A stretch of 64,000 nt of DNA from Paenisporosarcina macmurdoensis (GCF_042658845.1 NZ_JBHSRI010000004.1:10147-74146); one strand, 5' to 3'; counted from the first letter of the stretch, positions 34,096-42,681 are shown. Translations and numbers: made by a program. Notes: generated by a model from the letters alone, not told the origin.

Positions 34096-34213
34096 TAAAG
34101 CGTCATTTAGCAAAGTGACGATCAAGTTTTCTAGGGTTCCGCAAACAACTGGTTTGGTCTGGTCCGAGAGAAAACGCTTTGCTCGTATAGCAAAGATACA
34201 CGGAAGGATAAAA
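34096..34213 (+). promoter_or_regulatory. Guanidine-I riboswitch (ykkC class, subtype 1)
   Basis: Conserved ykkC blocks appear in order: TCTAGGGTTCCG, GGTCTGGTCCGAGAGAAA and ACACGG..GGATAAAAGCC, with a variable hairpin GCAAAG/CTTTGC-type stem between them. A terminator and then two SMR guanidinium exporter genes follow, which is the classical arrangement for subtype 1. Ends are approximate. Confidence 0.93.
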
Positions 34214-34260
34214 GCCTGGGAGATAACGTATTTTACGTTAATTTCTCAGGCTTATTTTTA
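34214..34260 (+). terminator. Riboswitch-controlled terminator before gdnC
   Basis: GCCTGGGAGA...TAACGT pairs with ACGTTA...TTTCTCAGGC, then TTATTTTTA. Guanidine binding would stabilise the aptamer and prevent this hairpin. Confidence 0.8.
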
Positions 34261-34279
34261 TGGATAGGAGATGAACAGG

Positions 34280-34615
34280 ATGAATAAAGAATGGATGAAA
34301 GTATTCATTGCCGCTTTTTTTGAAGTATTTTGGGTCATAGGCTTAAAACATGCGGATGATATATGGACATGGATTGGAACCGCAATAGCCATTGCTGTGA
34401 GTTTTTATTTAATGATTATGGCAGGGAAAACATTACCGGTGGGGACCGTCTACGCGGTGTTCGTGGGACTTGGAACAGCAGGTACAGTAATCGCAGATAT
34501 CTTATTTTTTGGACAAGACTTTAGCATCGCGAAAATTGGGTTAATTGCGCTGTTGTTACTGGGCGTTGTCGGACTCAAGTTAGTGACGAAAGAACAGGAA
34601 GAGGTGGCATCCTAA
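34280..34615 (+). CDS. gdnC: Guanidinium exporter subunit GdnC (SMR family)
   Basis: Small multidrug resistance type membrane protein, 111 residues, four helices. The conserved Glu lies in the first helix (FIAAFFEVFWVIGLKHAD), and AGKTLPVGTVYAVFVGLGTAGTV is the family signature. It forms a heterodimer with the next gene product. ATG 34280 lies nine bases after AGGAG. Its stop overlaps the next start (TAATG). Control by the guanidine-I riboswitch supports guanidinium/proton antiport. Confidence 0.9.
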   Translation: MNKEWMKVFIAAFFEVFWVIGLKHADDIWTWIGTAIAIAVSFYLMIMAGKTLPVGTVYAVFVGLGTAGTVIADILFFGQDFSIAKIGLIALLLLGVVGLKLVTKEQEEVAS

Positions 34616-34929
34616 TGGCTTGGCTATTTTTAATCATTGCAGGACTATTTGAAATGACTGGAGTAGTGATGATCAACCAAGTGCATAAAAATCGCAACTG
34701 GAAATCGATCACAGGATTGTTCGTCAGCTTTGGCGCTAGTTTCTTGTTCCTTGCGTTAGCGATGGAAAGTCTTCCAATGGGAACGGCTTATGCGGTATGG
34801 ACAGGTATTGGTGCCTCTGGCGGTGCGATTTTAGGCATGATATTATACGGGGAGCCTAAAACGTGGTTGCGCGTGTTGTTTATTGCCATGGTGTTAAGTG
34901 CAGCGGTTGGATTGAAGTTTATTTCGTAA
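34615..34929 (+). CDS. gdnD: Guanidinium exporter subunit GdnD (SMR family)
   Basis: Partner SMR subunit, 104 residues and four helices. The helix-1 Glu is in IIAGLFEMTGVVMIN, and the signature SLPMGTAYAVWTGIGASGGA is intact. Overlap with gdnC ensures balanced production of the antiparallel heterodimer. Corresponds to B. subtilis YkkD. Confidence 0.9.
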   Translation: MAWLFLIIAGLFEMTGVVMINQVHKNRNWKSITGLFVSFGASFLFLALAMESLPMGTAYAVWTGIGASGGAILGMILYGEPKTWLRVLFIAMVLSAAVGLKFIS

Positions 34930-34982
34930 TGGTATGATGCAGGAATTGAACACGTAATGCGTGATCTTAAGGGGGAAGTTAT

Positions 34983-35267
34983 GTGTCGATTTGGATCTCC
35001 ATTATCGCAACTGTTTTATTCGGACTTGTTGGCATTTCTTGCTTTTATTCCGCATTTAAAACATACAAAGACGATGAAGATGGAGAGATTGAAGATTTCG
35101 GTGTCGTTGGATCAATAGAGTTTATCGACATATTTTTTGTATTTGTTTTATGGCTTTGTAAAAAGTTTTTTTCTCAAAGTCATTATATTCCAGCGTTTCG
35201 TACAGTCTCGTTTCTTATGGGGCTAATGATGATCGGGATTATCATCTTATTCTGGCTTATAGTTTAG
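34983..35267 (+). CDS. Small membrane protein of unknown function
   Basis: A 94-residue protein with two or three hydrophobic segments and an acidic loop (KTYKDDEDGEIEDFG) after the first. It starts at GTG 34983, preceded by AGGGGGA. It lies 53 bases after gdnD and may be in the same transcript, but no functional link is known. Phased array 6 follows its stop. Confidence 0.6.
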   Translation: MSIWISIIATVLFGLVGISCFYSAFKTYKDDEDGEIEDFGVVGSIEFIDIFFVFVLWLCKKFFSQSHYIPAFRTVSFLMGLMMIGIIILFWLIV

Positions 35268-35292
35268 CTGTAACCTCAGATTTGCTTCTATT

Positions 35293-35396
35293 GTCGCAAC
35301 TTTATTAGTTATCGTCGCAACTTTTACCGTTATCATCGTAACTTCTTGAATTATTGTCGTAACTTTTCACGTTATTGTCGCAACTATCCAATTTTC
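35293..35396 (-). repeat. 21-bp phased repeat array 6 (five units)
   Basis: RTCGYAACTTT units (AAAGTTGCGAC on the minus strand) begin at 35293, 35314, 35335, 35356 and 35377, exactly 21 bp apart. It lies between a plus-strand membrane protein gene and the terminator of the minus-strand SDR gene. Confidence 0.9.
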
Positions 35397-35408
35397 TCCT
35401 AATTAAAA

Positions 35409-35452
35409 CAAGAGACCTGCTTCGCTTTTTCGGCGAGCCAGGTCTCTTTTTA
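35409..35452. terminator. Bidirectional terminator before the SDR gene end
   Basis: AAGAGACCTG pairs with CAGGTCTCTT, with an inner GCTTCGC/GGCGAGC stem; T-runs on both strands. Confidence 0.82.
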
Positions 35453-35487
35453 TAAAGGAATCATCTTTTCAACTTAACAACAGAAGG

Positions 35488-36222
35488 TTACTGAGCAGTA
35501 TACCCACCATCTACCAATAAGTTCGCCCCTGTGACAAAACTCGCTTCATCTGAGGCAAGGAAAACAACGGCGTTTGCCACTTCTTGTGATTCACCTAGGC
35601 GGCCAAGTGGGTGTAGTGATACCAAGTGTTTCCTTGTCGCATCATCTAATTGATCCAGCAATGGCGTGTTGATGTAACCAGGACACACGGCGTTTACACG
35701 AATACCTTGAGAAGCATATTCCACAGCAAGGGCGCGTGTCATGTTTACGACGCCACCTTTTGCTGCTGTGTAAGAAGCGGTAGCTGCTTGGCCAACATGA
35801 CCTAAGATGGATGCGCAGTTGACGATGCTCCCGCTACCTTGTTTGACCATTTCTATTAATGCGTATTTCGCACATAAAAATACGCCAGATAAGTTAACGG
35901 AAATCGTTTTATTCCAGTCTTCCAATGACAACTCATGAGTAGAACCAGTTGACCCGATACCTGCGTTGCTAAATAAAATATCCACTTTGCCAAACGTATC
36001 CACGGAGTGCTTAACCATTGCTTCAACTTGTTCCTCATTTGAAACGTCAACATGGATGAATGAAACGCCTTCACCTAGTTCGTCCGCAAGTTTTTGACCA
36101 CCCGCATCATCAAAATCTGCGATGACTACTTTCGCGCCTTGCTTGAGCATTTCACGCACAGTAAATTCGCCAATCCCACTTGCGCCACCAGTGACAATCG
36201 CTACTTTATCTTGTAATCTCAA
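35488..36222 (-). CDS. Short-chain dehydrogenase/reductase
   Basis: A classical SDR of 244 residues. The cofactor loop TGGASGIG, structural NAG (LFSNAGIG), catalytic Ser of NCASILG and SYTAAKGG (YxxxK) are present. The acidic residue after beta strand 2 (VIADFDD) favours NAD over NADP. The substrate is unknown; it resembles glucose 1-dehydrogenase and 3-oxoacyl-ACP reductase types. It begins with TTG 36222 behind TGGAGG. Confidence 0.88.
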   Translation of the reverse strand: MRLQDKVAIVTGGASGIGEFTVREMLKQGAKVVIADFDDAGGQKLADELGEGVSFIHVDVSNEEQVEAMVKHSVDTFGKVDILFSNAGIGSTGSTHELSLEDWNKTISVNLSGVFLCAKYALIEMVKQGSGSIVNCASILGHVGQAATASYTAAKGGVVNMTRALAVEYASQGIRVNAVCPGYINTPLLDQLDDATRKHLVSLHPLGRLGESQEVANAVVFLASDEASFVTGANLLVDGGYTAQ

Positions 36223-36321
36223 CTAGAAAACCTCCAGGATTTGTATTTATATTCAAGTTCATCCTACTCCTCTTTGTAACTATCAGTCAATTTCTTCAAT
36301 TCAGATTTTTATAATAATAGG

Positions 36322-36350
36322 GTTGACATTAATGGGAATAGATGCAATAA
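36322..36350 (+). promoter_or_regulatory. Sigma-A promoter of the mtnWXBD transcript
   Basis: TTGACA (36322-36327), 17 bases, AATAAT (36345-36350), ending 38 bases before the SAM aptamer. Confidence 0.75.
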
Positions 36351-36388
36351 TTCGATTTATATTTTTAAAAATACATATCTACATTTTT

Positions 36389-36490
36389 CTTATCAAGAGC
36401 AGGTGGAGGGAACTAGCCCTATGAAACCCGGCAACCGACTTACGCGAGTAGGCACGGTGCTAATTCTTGCAGCAGTAGCTGACAGATAAG
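36389..36490 (+). promoter_or_regulatory. SAM-I riboswitch (S-box)
   Basis: All S-box landmarks are visible: P1 strand CTTATC, AAGAGCAGGTGGAGGGA, CTAGCCCTATGAAACCCGGC, GCACGGTGCTAATTC, and the closing GATAAG. It precedes methionine-salvage genes. High SAM should favour the terminator downstream. Confidence 0.96.
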
Positions 36491-36539
36491 AGGATGTTAG
36501 TTTTTACTAACCTCTTCTTTTTTGTGAAGAGGTTTTTTT
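36488..36539 (+). terminator. SAM riboswitch expression platform: antiterminator and terminator
   Basis: The terminator is AACCTCTTC (36509-36517) with GAAGAGGTT (36526-36534) and a T7 run. The competing hairpin AAGAGG..GTTAG with CTAAC.CTCTT (36488-36517) shares the AACCTCTTC strand and would act as antiterminator. Confidence 0.8.
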
Positions 36540-36563
36540 ATGTGGATTAAAGAGGTGACGACA

Positions 36564-37766
36564 TTGAGTGAAGTAATCGCGAGTTATTTAGTTCATAACG
36601 TAAGAAATTTAGAGAAAAAAGCGGAAGGCATCGCACTTGGGCTGACAGTTGGTTCTTGGACGGACTTGCCTCAACTCGAACAACAACAATTAAAGAAACA
36701 TAAAGGGCGCGTCGTATCTGTCCAAGCATTAGGTGAGGAGCGCACGAAAGGAATTATTCAAATTGCCTATCCTGCTGCAAATTTTAGTCCCGATTTACCT
36801 GCCATTTTAACGACGACTTTTGGCAAACTATCGCTTGATGGAGAGATCAAATTACTTAATTTGGAGTTTAGTGCGGAGCTAGCTACTCACTTCAAAGGAC
36901 CTAAGTTTGGGATTGAAGGCATTCGCAAGTGGACGGGTGTACAAGATCGACCATTTGTGATGAGTATTTTCAAAGGAATCCTTGGCAAAGATTTATCTTT
37001 TTTACTAAACCAACTTGAACAACAAGCAAGAGGTGGCGTGGATTTTGTGAAAGACGATGAGATTTTGTTCGACAACGACTTAACGCCTTTTGAAGAACGG
37101 ATTACGAAAGGTCGCGAAGTACTTGAAAAAGTCTACTCGGAAACGGGACATCGCACACGCTACGCTGTGAATTTAACAGGTCGAACATTTGACTTAAGAG
37201 AAAAAGCGAAGCGTGCAACAGAGCTCGGAGCAGACATGTTGTTGTTTAATGTCTATGCATATGGACTCGATACGCTTCATAGTTTAGCTGAAGATAGGGA
37301 AATCACTGTTCCAATCATGGCGCATCCGGCTGTTTCAGGAGCATTCACACCATCTCCACAGTATGGGCTGTCAAACCAACTCGCACTAGGCAAATTACTT
37401 CGTTTTGCAGGCGCGGATTTCTCCTTATTCCCGTCGCCATATGGAAGTGTGGCTCTTGAAAAAAGCGAAACGCTACAGATTGTGGAATCACTAACGAAAC
37501 CGGATTACGTCAAACCAACACTTCCTGTACCGTCAGCGGGAATCCATCCGGGAATGGTACCGCAACTTATCGAAGATTTTGGAATTGACTCGGTAATTAA
37601 TGCAGGGGGCGGAGTGCACGGGCATCCAGCAGGTTCTGCAGCAGGTGGGAAGGCATTCAGACAAGCGGTCGATGCCACACTTTCAAAGAAAACATTATCA
37701 GACGCTGCACAAACAAACGAAGAACTTCAACAAGCACTTGAATTGTGGGGTGACAAAGTCCGATGA
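36564..37766 (+). CDS. mtnW: 2,3-diketo-5-methylthiopentyl-1-phosphate enolase
   Basis: RuBisCO-like enolase of the methionine salvage pathway, 400 residues, acting on diketo-methylthiopentyl phosphate. The active-site Lys/Asp/Glu set lies in GGVDFVKDDEIL, and the C-terminal phosphate-binding NAGGGVHGHPAG is intact. TTG 36564 is chosen: AGAGGTG lies six bases upstream, whereas ATG 36540 directly follows the terminator T-run. It overlaps mtnX by four bases. The order W-X-B-D equals B. subtilis; mtnK and mtnA are not in this window. Confidence 0.93.
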   Translation: MSEVIASYLVHNVRNLEKKAEGIALGLTVGSWTDLPQLEQQQLKKHKGRVVSVQALGEERTKGIIQIAYPAANFSPDLPAILTTTFGKLSLDGEIKLLNLEFSAELATHFKGPKFGIEGIRKWTGVQDRPFVMSIFKGILGKDLSFLLNQLEQQARGGVDFVKDDEILFDNDLTPFEERITKGREVLEKVYSETGHRTRYAVNLTGRTFDLREKAKRATELGADMLLFNVYAYGLDTLHSLAEDREITVPIMAHPAVSGAFTPSPQYGLSNQLALGKLLRFAGADFSLFPSPYGSVALEKSETLQIVESLTKPDYVKPTLPVPSAGIHPGMVPQLIEDFGIDSVINAGGGVHGHPAGSAAGGKAFRQAVDATLSKKTLSDAAQTNEELQQALELWGDKVR

Positions 37767-38422
37767 GCCAACCAGTTATTTTTTGTGATTTTGATGGCAC
37801 CATCACAACTAAAGACAATATCATGGCCATCATGAAAAAGTTCGCACCACCTGAATGGGAGCCGATAAAAGACCAAATTCTTGGCCAACAAATATCCATT
37901 CAACAAGGTGTTACACAACTATTTAACTTGCTTTCAACGGACCAAAAAGATGAAATCACGCAATTTGTCCTCGACCAGGCACAAATTCGCGAAGGTTTTG
38001 AAGACTTTGTTGCGTATACGAAGTCGCAACAGATTCCACTCTTTATCGTATCAGGGGGCATTGATTTCTTCGTCAAACCATTGCTGAAAGATTACATGTC
38101 TGAAGACCATATTTATTGCAATGTCGCAGATTTCTCAGGTGATATGATTTCCATCGAGTGGCCACACACATGTGATGAACTTTGTTCAAATGGTTGTGGC
38201 TGCTGTAAACCGTCTATCATACGCAAACTGAGTGAAGACAACACATATAAAATCGTCATTGGCGATTCCATTACCGATCTACAAGCTGCCAAACTGGCGG
38301 ACCAAGTCATTGCACGCGATTTCCTCAGTGAAAAGTGCGTAGAACTCGACATTGCGTTTGAGTCATTTGAAACTTTTTACGATGTCATTCACATTTTAAA
38401 GCAATTGGAGGTACACACATGA
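37763..38422 (+). CDS. mtnX: 2-hydroxy-3-keto-5-methylthiopentenyl-1-phosphate phosphatase
   Basis: HAD-superfamily phosphatase acting after MtnW, 219 residues. The nucleophile motif FCDFDGTIT opens the protein, and motif IV GDSITDLQAA closes the core; a Cys-rich CDELCSNGCGCCK is typical of MtnX. It overlaps mtnW and mtnB by four bases on each side. Confidence 0.93.
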   Translation: MSQPVIFCDFDGTITTKDNIMAIMKKFAPPEWEPIKDQILGQQISIQQGVTQLFNLLSTDQKDEITQFVLDQAQIREGFEDFVAYTKSQQIPLFIVSGGIDFFVKPLLKDYMSEDHIYCNVADFSGDMISIEWPHTCDELCSNGCGCCKPSIIRKLSEDNTYKIVIGDSITDLQAAKLADQVIARDFLSEKCVELDIAFESFETFYDVIHILKQLEVHT

Positions 38423-39048
38423 GCAAGTACTTTTCGCGTTGGAGCGATCTGGCAGCTATCAAAAAAGAATTAGCCGATCGCGATTGGTTTTTTGGAACAA
38501 GTGGTAATTTATCGATTAAAGTCTCGAATGATCCCGTTACCTTTCTAGTCACAGCTTCTGGAAAAGACAAACGTAAATTTACGAATCACGACTTTCTATT
38601 AGTCGATTCAAATGGAGAAAAGTTAGAGGACACAACGTCGAAACCTTCCGCGGAAACATTGCTGCACGCAAAAATTTATAATAAAACCAACGCAGGCTGC
38701 GTTCTTCATGTGCATACCATTGATAACAATGTGATTACAGAACTGTACAAAAACGAAACGCATATTGAATTCACGGGAAATGAAATTATCAAAGCTCTCG
38801 GTTCATGGGAGCAAGACGCCAAAGTCAGCATTCCGATTATCGCGAACATTGCACACATCCCGACTCTAGCCGAACAATTCGATCGCTATGTAAATGGTGA
38901 CAGTGGGGCAATTCTCATTGAAAATCATGGAATTACCGTGTGGGGAAAAGATGCATTTGAAGCGAAAAAAATCTTGGAAGCGTGGGAGTTTTTATTCTCA
39001 TATCAAATCAAAGTAGCAACAATAAAAAATGTAGTGGGGAGTTTTTAA
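38419..39048 (+). CDS. mtnB: Methylthioribulose-1-phosphate dehydratase
   Basis: Zinc enzyme of the class II aldolase fold, 209 residues, dehydrating methylthioribulose 1-phosphate. The metal-binding CVLHVHTIDN and a third histidine in IENHGITVWG are present, as is the early FGTSGNLSIKV. It overlaps mtnX by four bases and ends two bases before the mtnD start codon. Confidence 0.93.
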   Translation: MSKYFSRWSDLAAIKKELADRDWFFGTSGNLSIKVSNDPVTFLVTASGKDKRKFTNHDFLLVDSNGEKLEDTTSKPSAETLLHAKIYNKTNAGCVLHVHTIDNNVITELYKNETHIEFTGNEIIKALGSWEQDAKVSIPIIANIAHIPTLAEQFDRYVNGDSGAILIENHGITVWGKDAFEAKKILEAWEFLFSYQIKVATIKNVVGSF

Positions 39049-39050
39049 TT

Positions 39051-39581
39051 ATGGCATTTATTCGTAAACACACATCAAACGAACGCATTGAAGAAGAACA
39101 AGCAGTAATCGATTTTTTAAATAGCAACGACGTTATTTATGAAAAATGGAACATAGAAAAACTTCCGGCCGAACTGCGTGAAAAATTCAATTTAACAGAT
39201 GAAGAAAAACAACAAATTTTATCAGCATTTGGCATCGAGATTGCCGATATTTCGGAGCGTCGTAACTACCAACAAGCGGATGTCATCTCACTTTCAGAAT
39301 CAACACCGAACTTAGAGCAACTGCTAAAAAATTTCCAACAAGAGCACCATCATGAGGACGACGAAGTGCGTTTCATTGTGAGTGGGCATGGCATTTTCGT
39401 CATTCAATCGGAAGACGGCGAATTCTTCGACGTGGAACTTCATCCAGGAGACTTAATCTCGGTTCCTGAAAACGTACGTCACTACTTTACGCTAATGGAA
39501 GACCGCAAAGTAGTAGCGGTGCGCATCTTCGTCACAACAGAAGGCTGGGTACCTATTTACGAGAAACAAACTGTGGCATAA
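39051..39581 (+). CDS. mtnD: Acireductone dioxygenase
   Basis: Metal-dependent cupin that oxidises acireductone to the keto acid precursor of methionine (iron form) in the last step shown here; 176 residues. The metal site is in EHHHEDDEVRFIVSGHG with the later histidine of VPENVRHYF. ATG 39051 follows GGGGAG inside the end of mtnB. Last gene of the SAM-riboswitch operon, followed by phased array 7 and a terminator. Confidence 0.93.
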   Translation: MAFIRKHTSNERIEEEQAVIDFLNSNDVIYEKWNIEKLPAELREKFNLTDEEKQQILSAFGIEIADISERRNYQQADVISLSESTPNLEQLLKNFQQEHHHEDDEVRFIVSGHGIFVIQSEDGEFFDVELHPGDLISVPENVRHYFTLMEDRKVVAVRIFVTTEGWVPIYEKQTVA

Positions 39582-39601
39582 ATAAAGGGGACTAATTTTC
39601 C

Positions 39602-39700
39602 TACCAGTTGAGTGTCGTTTCTGACCAATTACATGGAGTTTTTGACCATTCACAACCGGTTTCCGACCACTCACGACCACTTTTCGACCATTCGGGTACG
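39602..39700 (-). repeat. 21-bp phased repeat array 7 (five units)
   Basis: GACC (or TACC in the first) within TTTCYGACCA starts at 39602, 39623, 39644, 39665 and 39686, exactly 21 bp apart; minus-strand core TGGTCRGAAA. An extra GACC at 39675 lies half a period away. It sits between mtnD and a strong terminator. Confidence 0.88.
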
Positions 39701-39725
39701 GACAATAGGTCTTCTCAGACACACG

Positions 39726-39763
39726 CGAAAGACCTGACACCTCAGTGGGAGTCAGGTCTTTCG
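39726..39763. terminator. Terminator between mtnD and the YjcZ gene
   Basis: A perfect 13-bp stem (CGAAAGACCTGAC with GTCAGGTCTTTCG) around a 12-base loop. Confidence 0.75.
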
Positions 39764-39833
39764 TAGTTGTGGCGCACGCTTGGGGAAGAAAGGGGCGGCG
39801 TCATAGTAAAATTTGAGGGTTAATCAAAATTAC

Positions 39834-39929
39834 TTAATATAGAAAACTTGCACCGACAATAATCAATAAGATGAAGAGAACAACGATCAACGTAAATGTA
39901 GAACCGCCATTATTGTATTCGTAACCCAT
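39834..39929 (-). CDS. YjcZ family small hydrophobic protein, copy 1
   Basis: A 31-residue protein: MGYEYNNGG followed by one membrane segment (FTLIVVLFILLIIVGASF). This is the YjcZ/YczN sporulation-associated family pattern. AAAGGTGG precedes the ATG. A paralogue lies at 42589-42681 on the same strand. Role unknown; relatives are made during sporulation. Confidence 0.85.
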   Translation of the reverse strand: MGYEYNNGGSTFTLIVVLFILLIIVGASFLY

Positions 39930-40019
39930 GCTAAACACCACCTTTTTAGGAAGGATGTTTTAACATATGCACTTTTTAAAAGTAGATACGGGTACTAAGC
40001 AATAATCATAGAGAAGAAA

Positions 40020-40673
40020 TCATTCGCAAATAACTTCCCACTCTTCTTTTAAATGTTCATTGACCTTCGACAAGTTGAACTTTTGATAGCCTTGGCTTTT
40101 TGCCCATGATTTCATAGATGTATGCTCAGGATCTTCTTTATCCTTTATGACACGCTTGAATTCATCATAACCAGGTGGTCCACCGACGTCTTCAGGAGGA
40201 CAAGTACCTTTGCCTTCTAACACTTGAGGATAATCAAAGTCGAAGTCGTCTATGACTTTTTCCAATACCACTTCATGGTCCCAGCCGTCGCCAAAATCAT
40301 ACATGTAGCGAAACTCGGGTGACTCATTTACGTGTTGAGTTAAATCCACATCACGTGCGAGCAATAATTGCTTGCGAATCATTCGTTTATACATTTTCTC
40401 CGCATAAGACCCTTCTTCAGGAGGGTTTTTCATATAATGTTGAACCATTTCGAAATTTTCTGCGACAGATTCTTCATCAGCAACAAGTTCAATGGTTCTG
40501 TTGTTAATGGAGTCTTCGATGAGGAAATTAAACAGGTGACTGTTCGTCCAACCGACAGCGGTTTGAATGACGGAATGCAAATCATAAAAATCGTGTGTAG
40601 CGGGCACGATAACCCGTCGCCATACCTTTGGTTGTACGTGATCTAGAGTGATAAGAAATTGGTAGGCTTTCAT
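40020..40673 (-). CDS. Plasmid pRiA4b ORF-3-like protein
   Basis: A 217-residue soluble protein of the PRiA4_ORF3 family (PF07929). Family hallmarks are QPKVWRRVIVPATHDFYDLH, AVGWTNSHLFNF, RYMYDFGDGWDHEVVLE and CPPEDVGGPPGYDEF. Found in mobile elements and chromosomes; molecular function unknown. ATG 40673 follows AGAGGTG. Monocistronic. Confidence 0.88.
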   Translation of the reverse strand: MKAYQFLITLDHVQPKVWRRVIVPATHDFYDLHSVIQTAVGWTNSHLFNFLIEDSINNRTIELVADEESVAENFEMVQHYMKNPPEEGSYAEKMYKRMIRKQLLLARDVDLTQHVNESPEFRYMYDFGDGWDHEVVLEKVIDDFDFDYPQVLEGKGTCPPEDVGGPPGYDEFKRVIKDKEDPEHTSMKSWAKSQGYQKFNLSKVNEHLKEEWEVICE

Positions 40674-40927
40674 CAAAACACCTCTTCTTCAGAATTTTTT
40701 TCATCATAACACAATAACTGTCCATCATTCCGAATTCCTGCGAATATAGTAGCGTGGTCAATGAGCAGTGGTCAAATTCGAGTAATTGTTGCACCTGTCA
40801 CGGTGTCTGATAGAAACTAGTGAAGATTGAAAGAGGAAAGAACATAACAAAACATGATATGATTAAAGAAAAGTTAAGTCGTGAAAAATATAGAGTTGAC
40901 CATGACTAAAAAGCGAGCAGGTGACAA

Positions 40928-41593
40928 ATGAAAGAAGCCTTCAACAAGATTACACATAGAAACTGGTTGGTATGGGGCGGTTTGTTGCTGTTGCTCATTT
41001 TTTTAATTATGAATCGACAAATCATTATCCTTCTTGTCAATCGGGATATCGTAGCCACTCAAGAATTTTTAGATGACAATATGCTGTATGCCGTTCTGTT
41101 TATGTTAGTGATTATGATCCTTCAAAATTCATTTACCGTGTTTCCTTTACTATTGGTGATAAGCATTAATATTACCTTGTTTGGTTTCATCAATGGTTTC
41201 TTATGGAGTTGGATCTCGAGTATAGTTGCGGCAATTGCTGTGTTTTATGGTGTCCGATATTTATTTCAAGAGCGCTTAATTGAAAAATTCAAACCCGAAT
41301 TACTTGAAAAAATTGAAGCGAATGGCTTCGCTTATGTCTTTCAAGCCAGGATATTTCCTTTAGTGCCCACCAGTTTGGTCAATATTTTAGGCGGACTTAG
41401 TACGGTGCGGATTTGGCCGTTTGTTTTCGCAACAACGATTGGAAACTTCCTTTACTTTTTCGCCCTTGCATTAATTCCAGCAGGACTGTTATCGGAAGAA
41501 TTAGATGAAACTCTTATTTGGGTAGTGTTAATCGGAGGCATTTTAGCATATTACTTATTTAAACTTGTTCGAAAAAAGCGTAAGCTATCTTGA
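40928..41593 (+). CDS. TVP38/TMEM64 (DedA-like) membrane protein
   Basis: A 221-residue membrane protein with about five helices. The SNARE-associated-domain signature is visible in FQARIFPLVPTSLVNILGG and VFATTIGNFLYFFALALIP. Related proteins act in phospholipid scrambling or ion homeostasis; the role here is unknown. AGCAGGTGA precedes the start. A second TVP38 protein is at 42847-43404. Confidence 0.82.
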   Translation: MKEAFNKITHRNWLVWGGLLLLLIFLIMNRQIIILLVNRDIVATQEFLDDNMLYAVLFMLVIMILQNSFTVFPLLLVISINITLFGFINGFLWSWISSIVAAIAVFYGVRYLFQERLIEKFKPELLEKIEANGFAYVFQARIFPLVPTSLVNILGGLSTVRIWPFVFATTIGNFLYFFALALIPAGLLSEELDETLIWVVLIGGILAYYLFKLVRKKRKLS

Positions 41594-41632
41594 AAATACC
41601 CCCGTTCGCAATTAGCGAGTGGGGGTATTTGT
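41594..41632. terminator. Terminator between TVP38 and hydrolase genes
   Basis: AAATACCCCC pairs with GGGGGTATTT, with an inner TTCGC/GCGAG stem. Confidence 0.8.
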
Positions 41633-41642
41633 GTATCACGTT

Positions 41643-42422
41643 TCATTTTTGATCAACGAACTCTAAGATGAAATCTAAAAATAACAAGGGCTGTTCGACA
41701 TTTGGAGCATGTCCAGATTGATTAAATTCCACAAACGTAGCATTCGGAATTAACCTCGCCGTTTCGCGACCTACATCTGGTGGGTTTAAACCGTCATGAA
41801 CGCCACTAATAACGAGCGTTTCTGCGGTGATTCGATACAAATCTTCACTGAAATCAAATCCTTCTAATGCCTCATTAGCGACCGAAACCTCTTTAGGTGT
41901 TAAGGAAGGAGTTTGTTGTCCTGCTTTGTAACTCCACTTGCCGACAGCTCCTAAATCATGAAAAATGTATGGAGATACTTTGAGCACTTTCTCCGAAAAG
42001 TCTAATCCTTCAAGGTCATCTGCGTGTTTTTCAAAGAGGGCTTCCATCGAAGACGTTTTGCCTTGTGACTTCGTTGCCACTAACATCAATTTCTTGACAC
42101 GCTCGGGTGAAGCAATGGCCACACCTTGCGCGATGTAACTACCCATCGAAACGCCAAGTAAATGCGTTTCTTCGATTTTTAAGTGGTCAAGTAAGCGAAG
42201 TACATCGGCGACATGATCATCCAATGTATACGAAGACGGTTTTTCAGAATCACCATGTCCACGTGCATCAAGGACGATGGTGCGAAAATACTTTTTGAAA
42301 ATCTTTACTTCTTCTTCAAACATATGGCGATTCCCAGTTAAACCATGCAACAAAACAAATGGCTCGCCCGTTCCGTGTTCTTCATATGTTAAAATCGTGC
42401 CATTACTAGTAAATGTCGACAT
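41643..42422 (-). CDS. Alpha/beta hydrolase
   Basis: A 259-residue hydrolase. The nucleophile elbow is GVSMGS, the acid lies in ISGVHDGLNP and the histidine in QSGHAPNVEQ; the oxyanion HG is in LLHGLTGN. Closest in style to 3-oxoadipate enol-lactonase or esterase types, but the substrate is unknown. ATG 42422 follows AGAGGTGA, excluding a longer frame from 42452. Confidence 0.87.
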   Translation of the reverse strand: MSTFTSNGTILTYEEHGTGEPFVLLHGLTGNRHMFEEEVKIFKKYFRTIVLDARGHGDSEKPSSYTLDDHVADVLRLLDHLKIEETHLLGVSMGSYIAQGVAIASPERVKKLMLVATKSQGKTSSMEALFEKHADDLEGLDFSEKVLKVSPYIFHDLGAVGKWSYKAGQQTPSLTPKEVSVANEALEGFDFSEDLYRITAETLVISGVHDGLNPPDVGRETARLIPNATFVEFNQSGHAPNVEQPLLFLDFILEFVDQK

Positions 42423-42511
42423 CAGGTCACCTCTACTTTCATTTTCCCACATGATGATTATGTAAACTTTCCTCCATTAACTTGTCCAATGCGACTACCT
42501 CAGAAGAGCTT

Positions 42512-42544
42512 CAAAAATAAATGAGAGCGCTTATTCGCGCTCTC
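42512..42544 (-). terminator. Terminator of YjcZ copy 2
   Basis: GAGAGCGC and GCGCTCTC pair around a six-base loop; on the minus strand ATTTATTTTTGA follows. Confidence 0.72.
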
Positions 42545-42588
42545 GGCGTGCGTGGGGAGTGGTTTTCTCTTCCGTGTGATTATTTTAA

Positions 42589-42681
42589 CTAGTAAAGAAA
42601 AGCAGCTCCGACAATAATCAATAAAATGAAAAGAACCACCAACAGAGCGAATGAAGATCCATTGTTTTTTTCGTAACCCAT
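42589..42681 (-). CDS. YjcZ family small hydrophobic protein, copy 2
   Basis: A 30-residue protein: MGYEKNNGSS then one membrane segment (FALLVVLFILLIIVGAAF). Same family as 39834-39929, and its start region (GGTGGTGTT before the ATG) is also alike, pointing to a duplication. It has its own terminator. Confidence 0.85.
   Translation of the reverse strand: MGYEKNNGSSFALLVVLFILLIIVGAAFLY

Noticed and set aside
39675..39685. Extra GACC in array 7 as an additional unit
   Set aside because: It is half a period out of register; mentioned but not counted.
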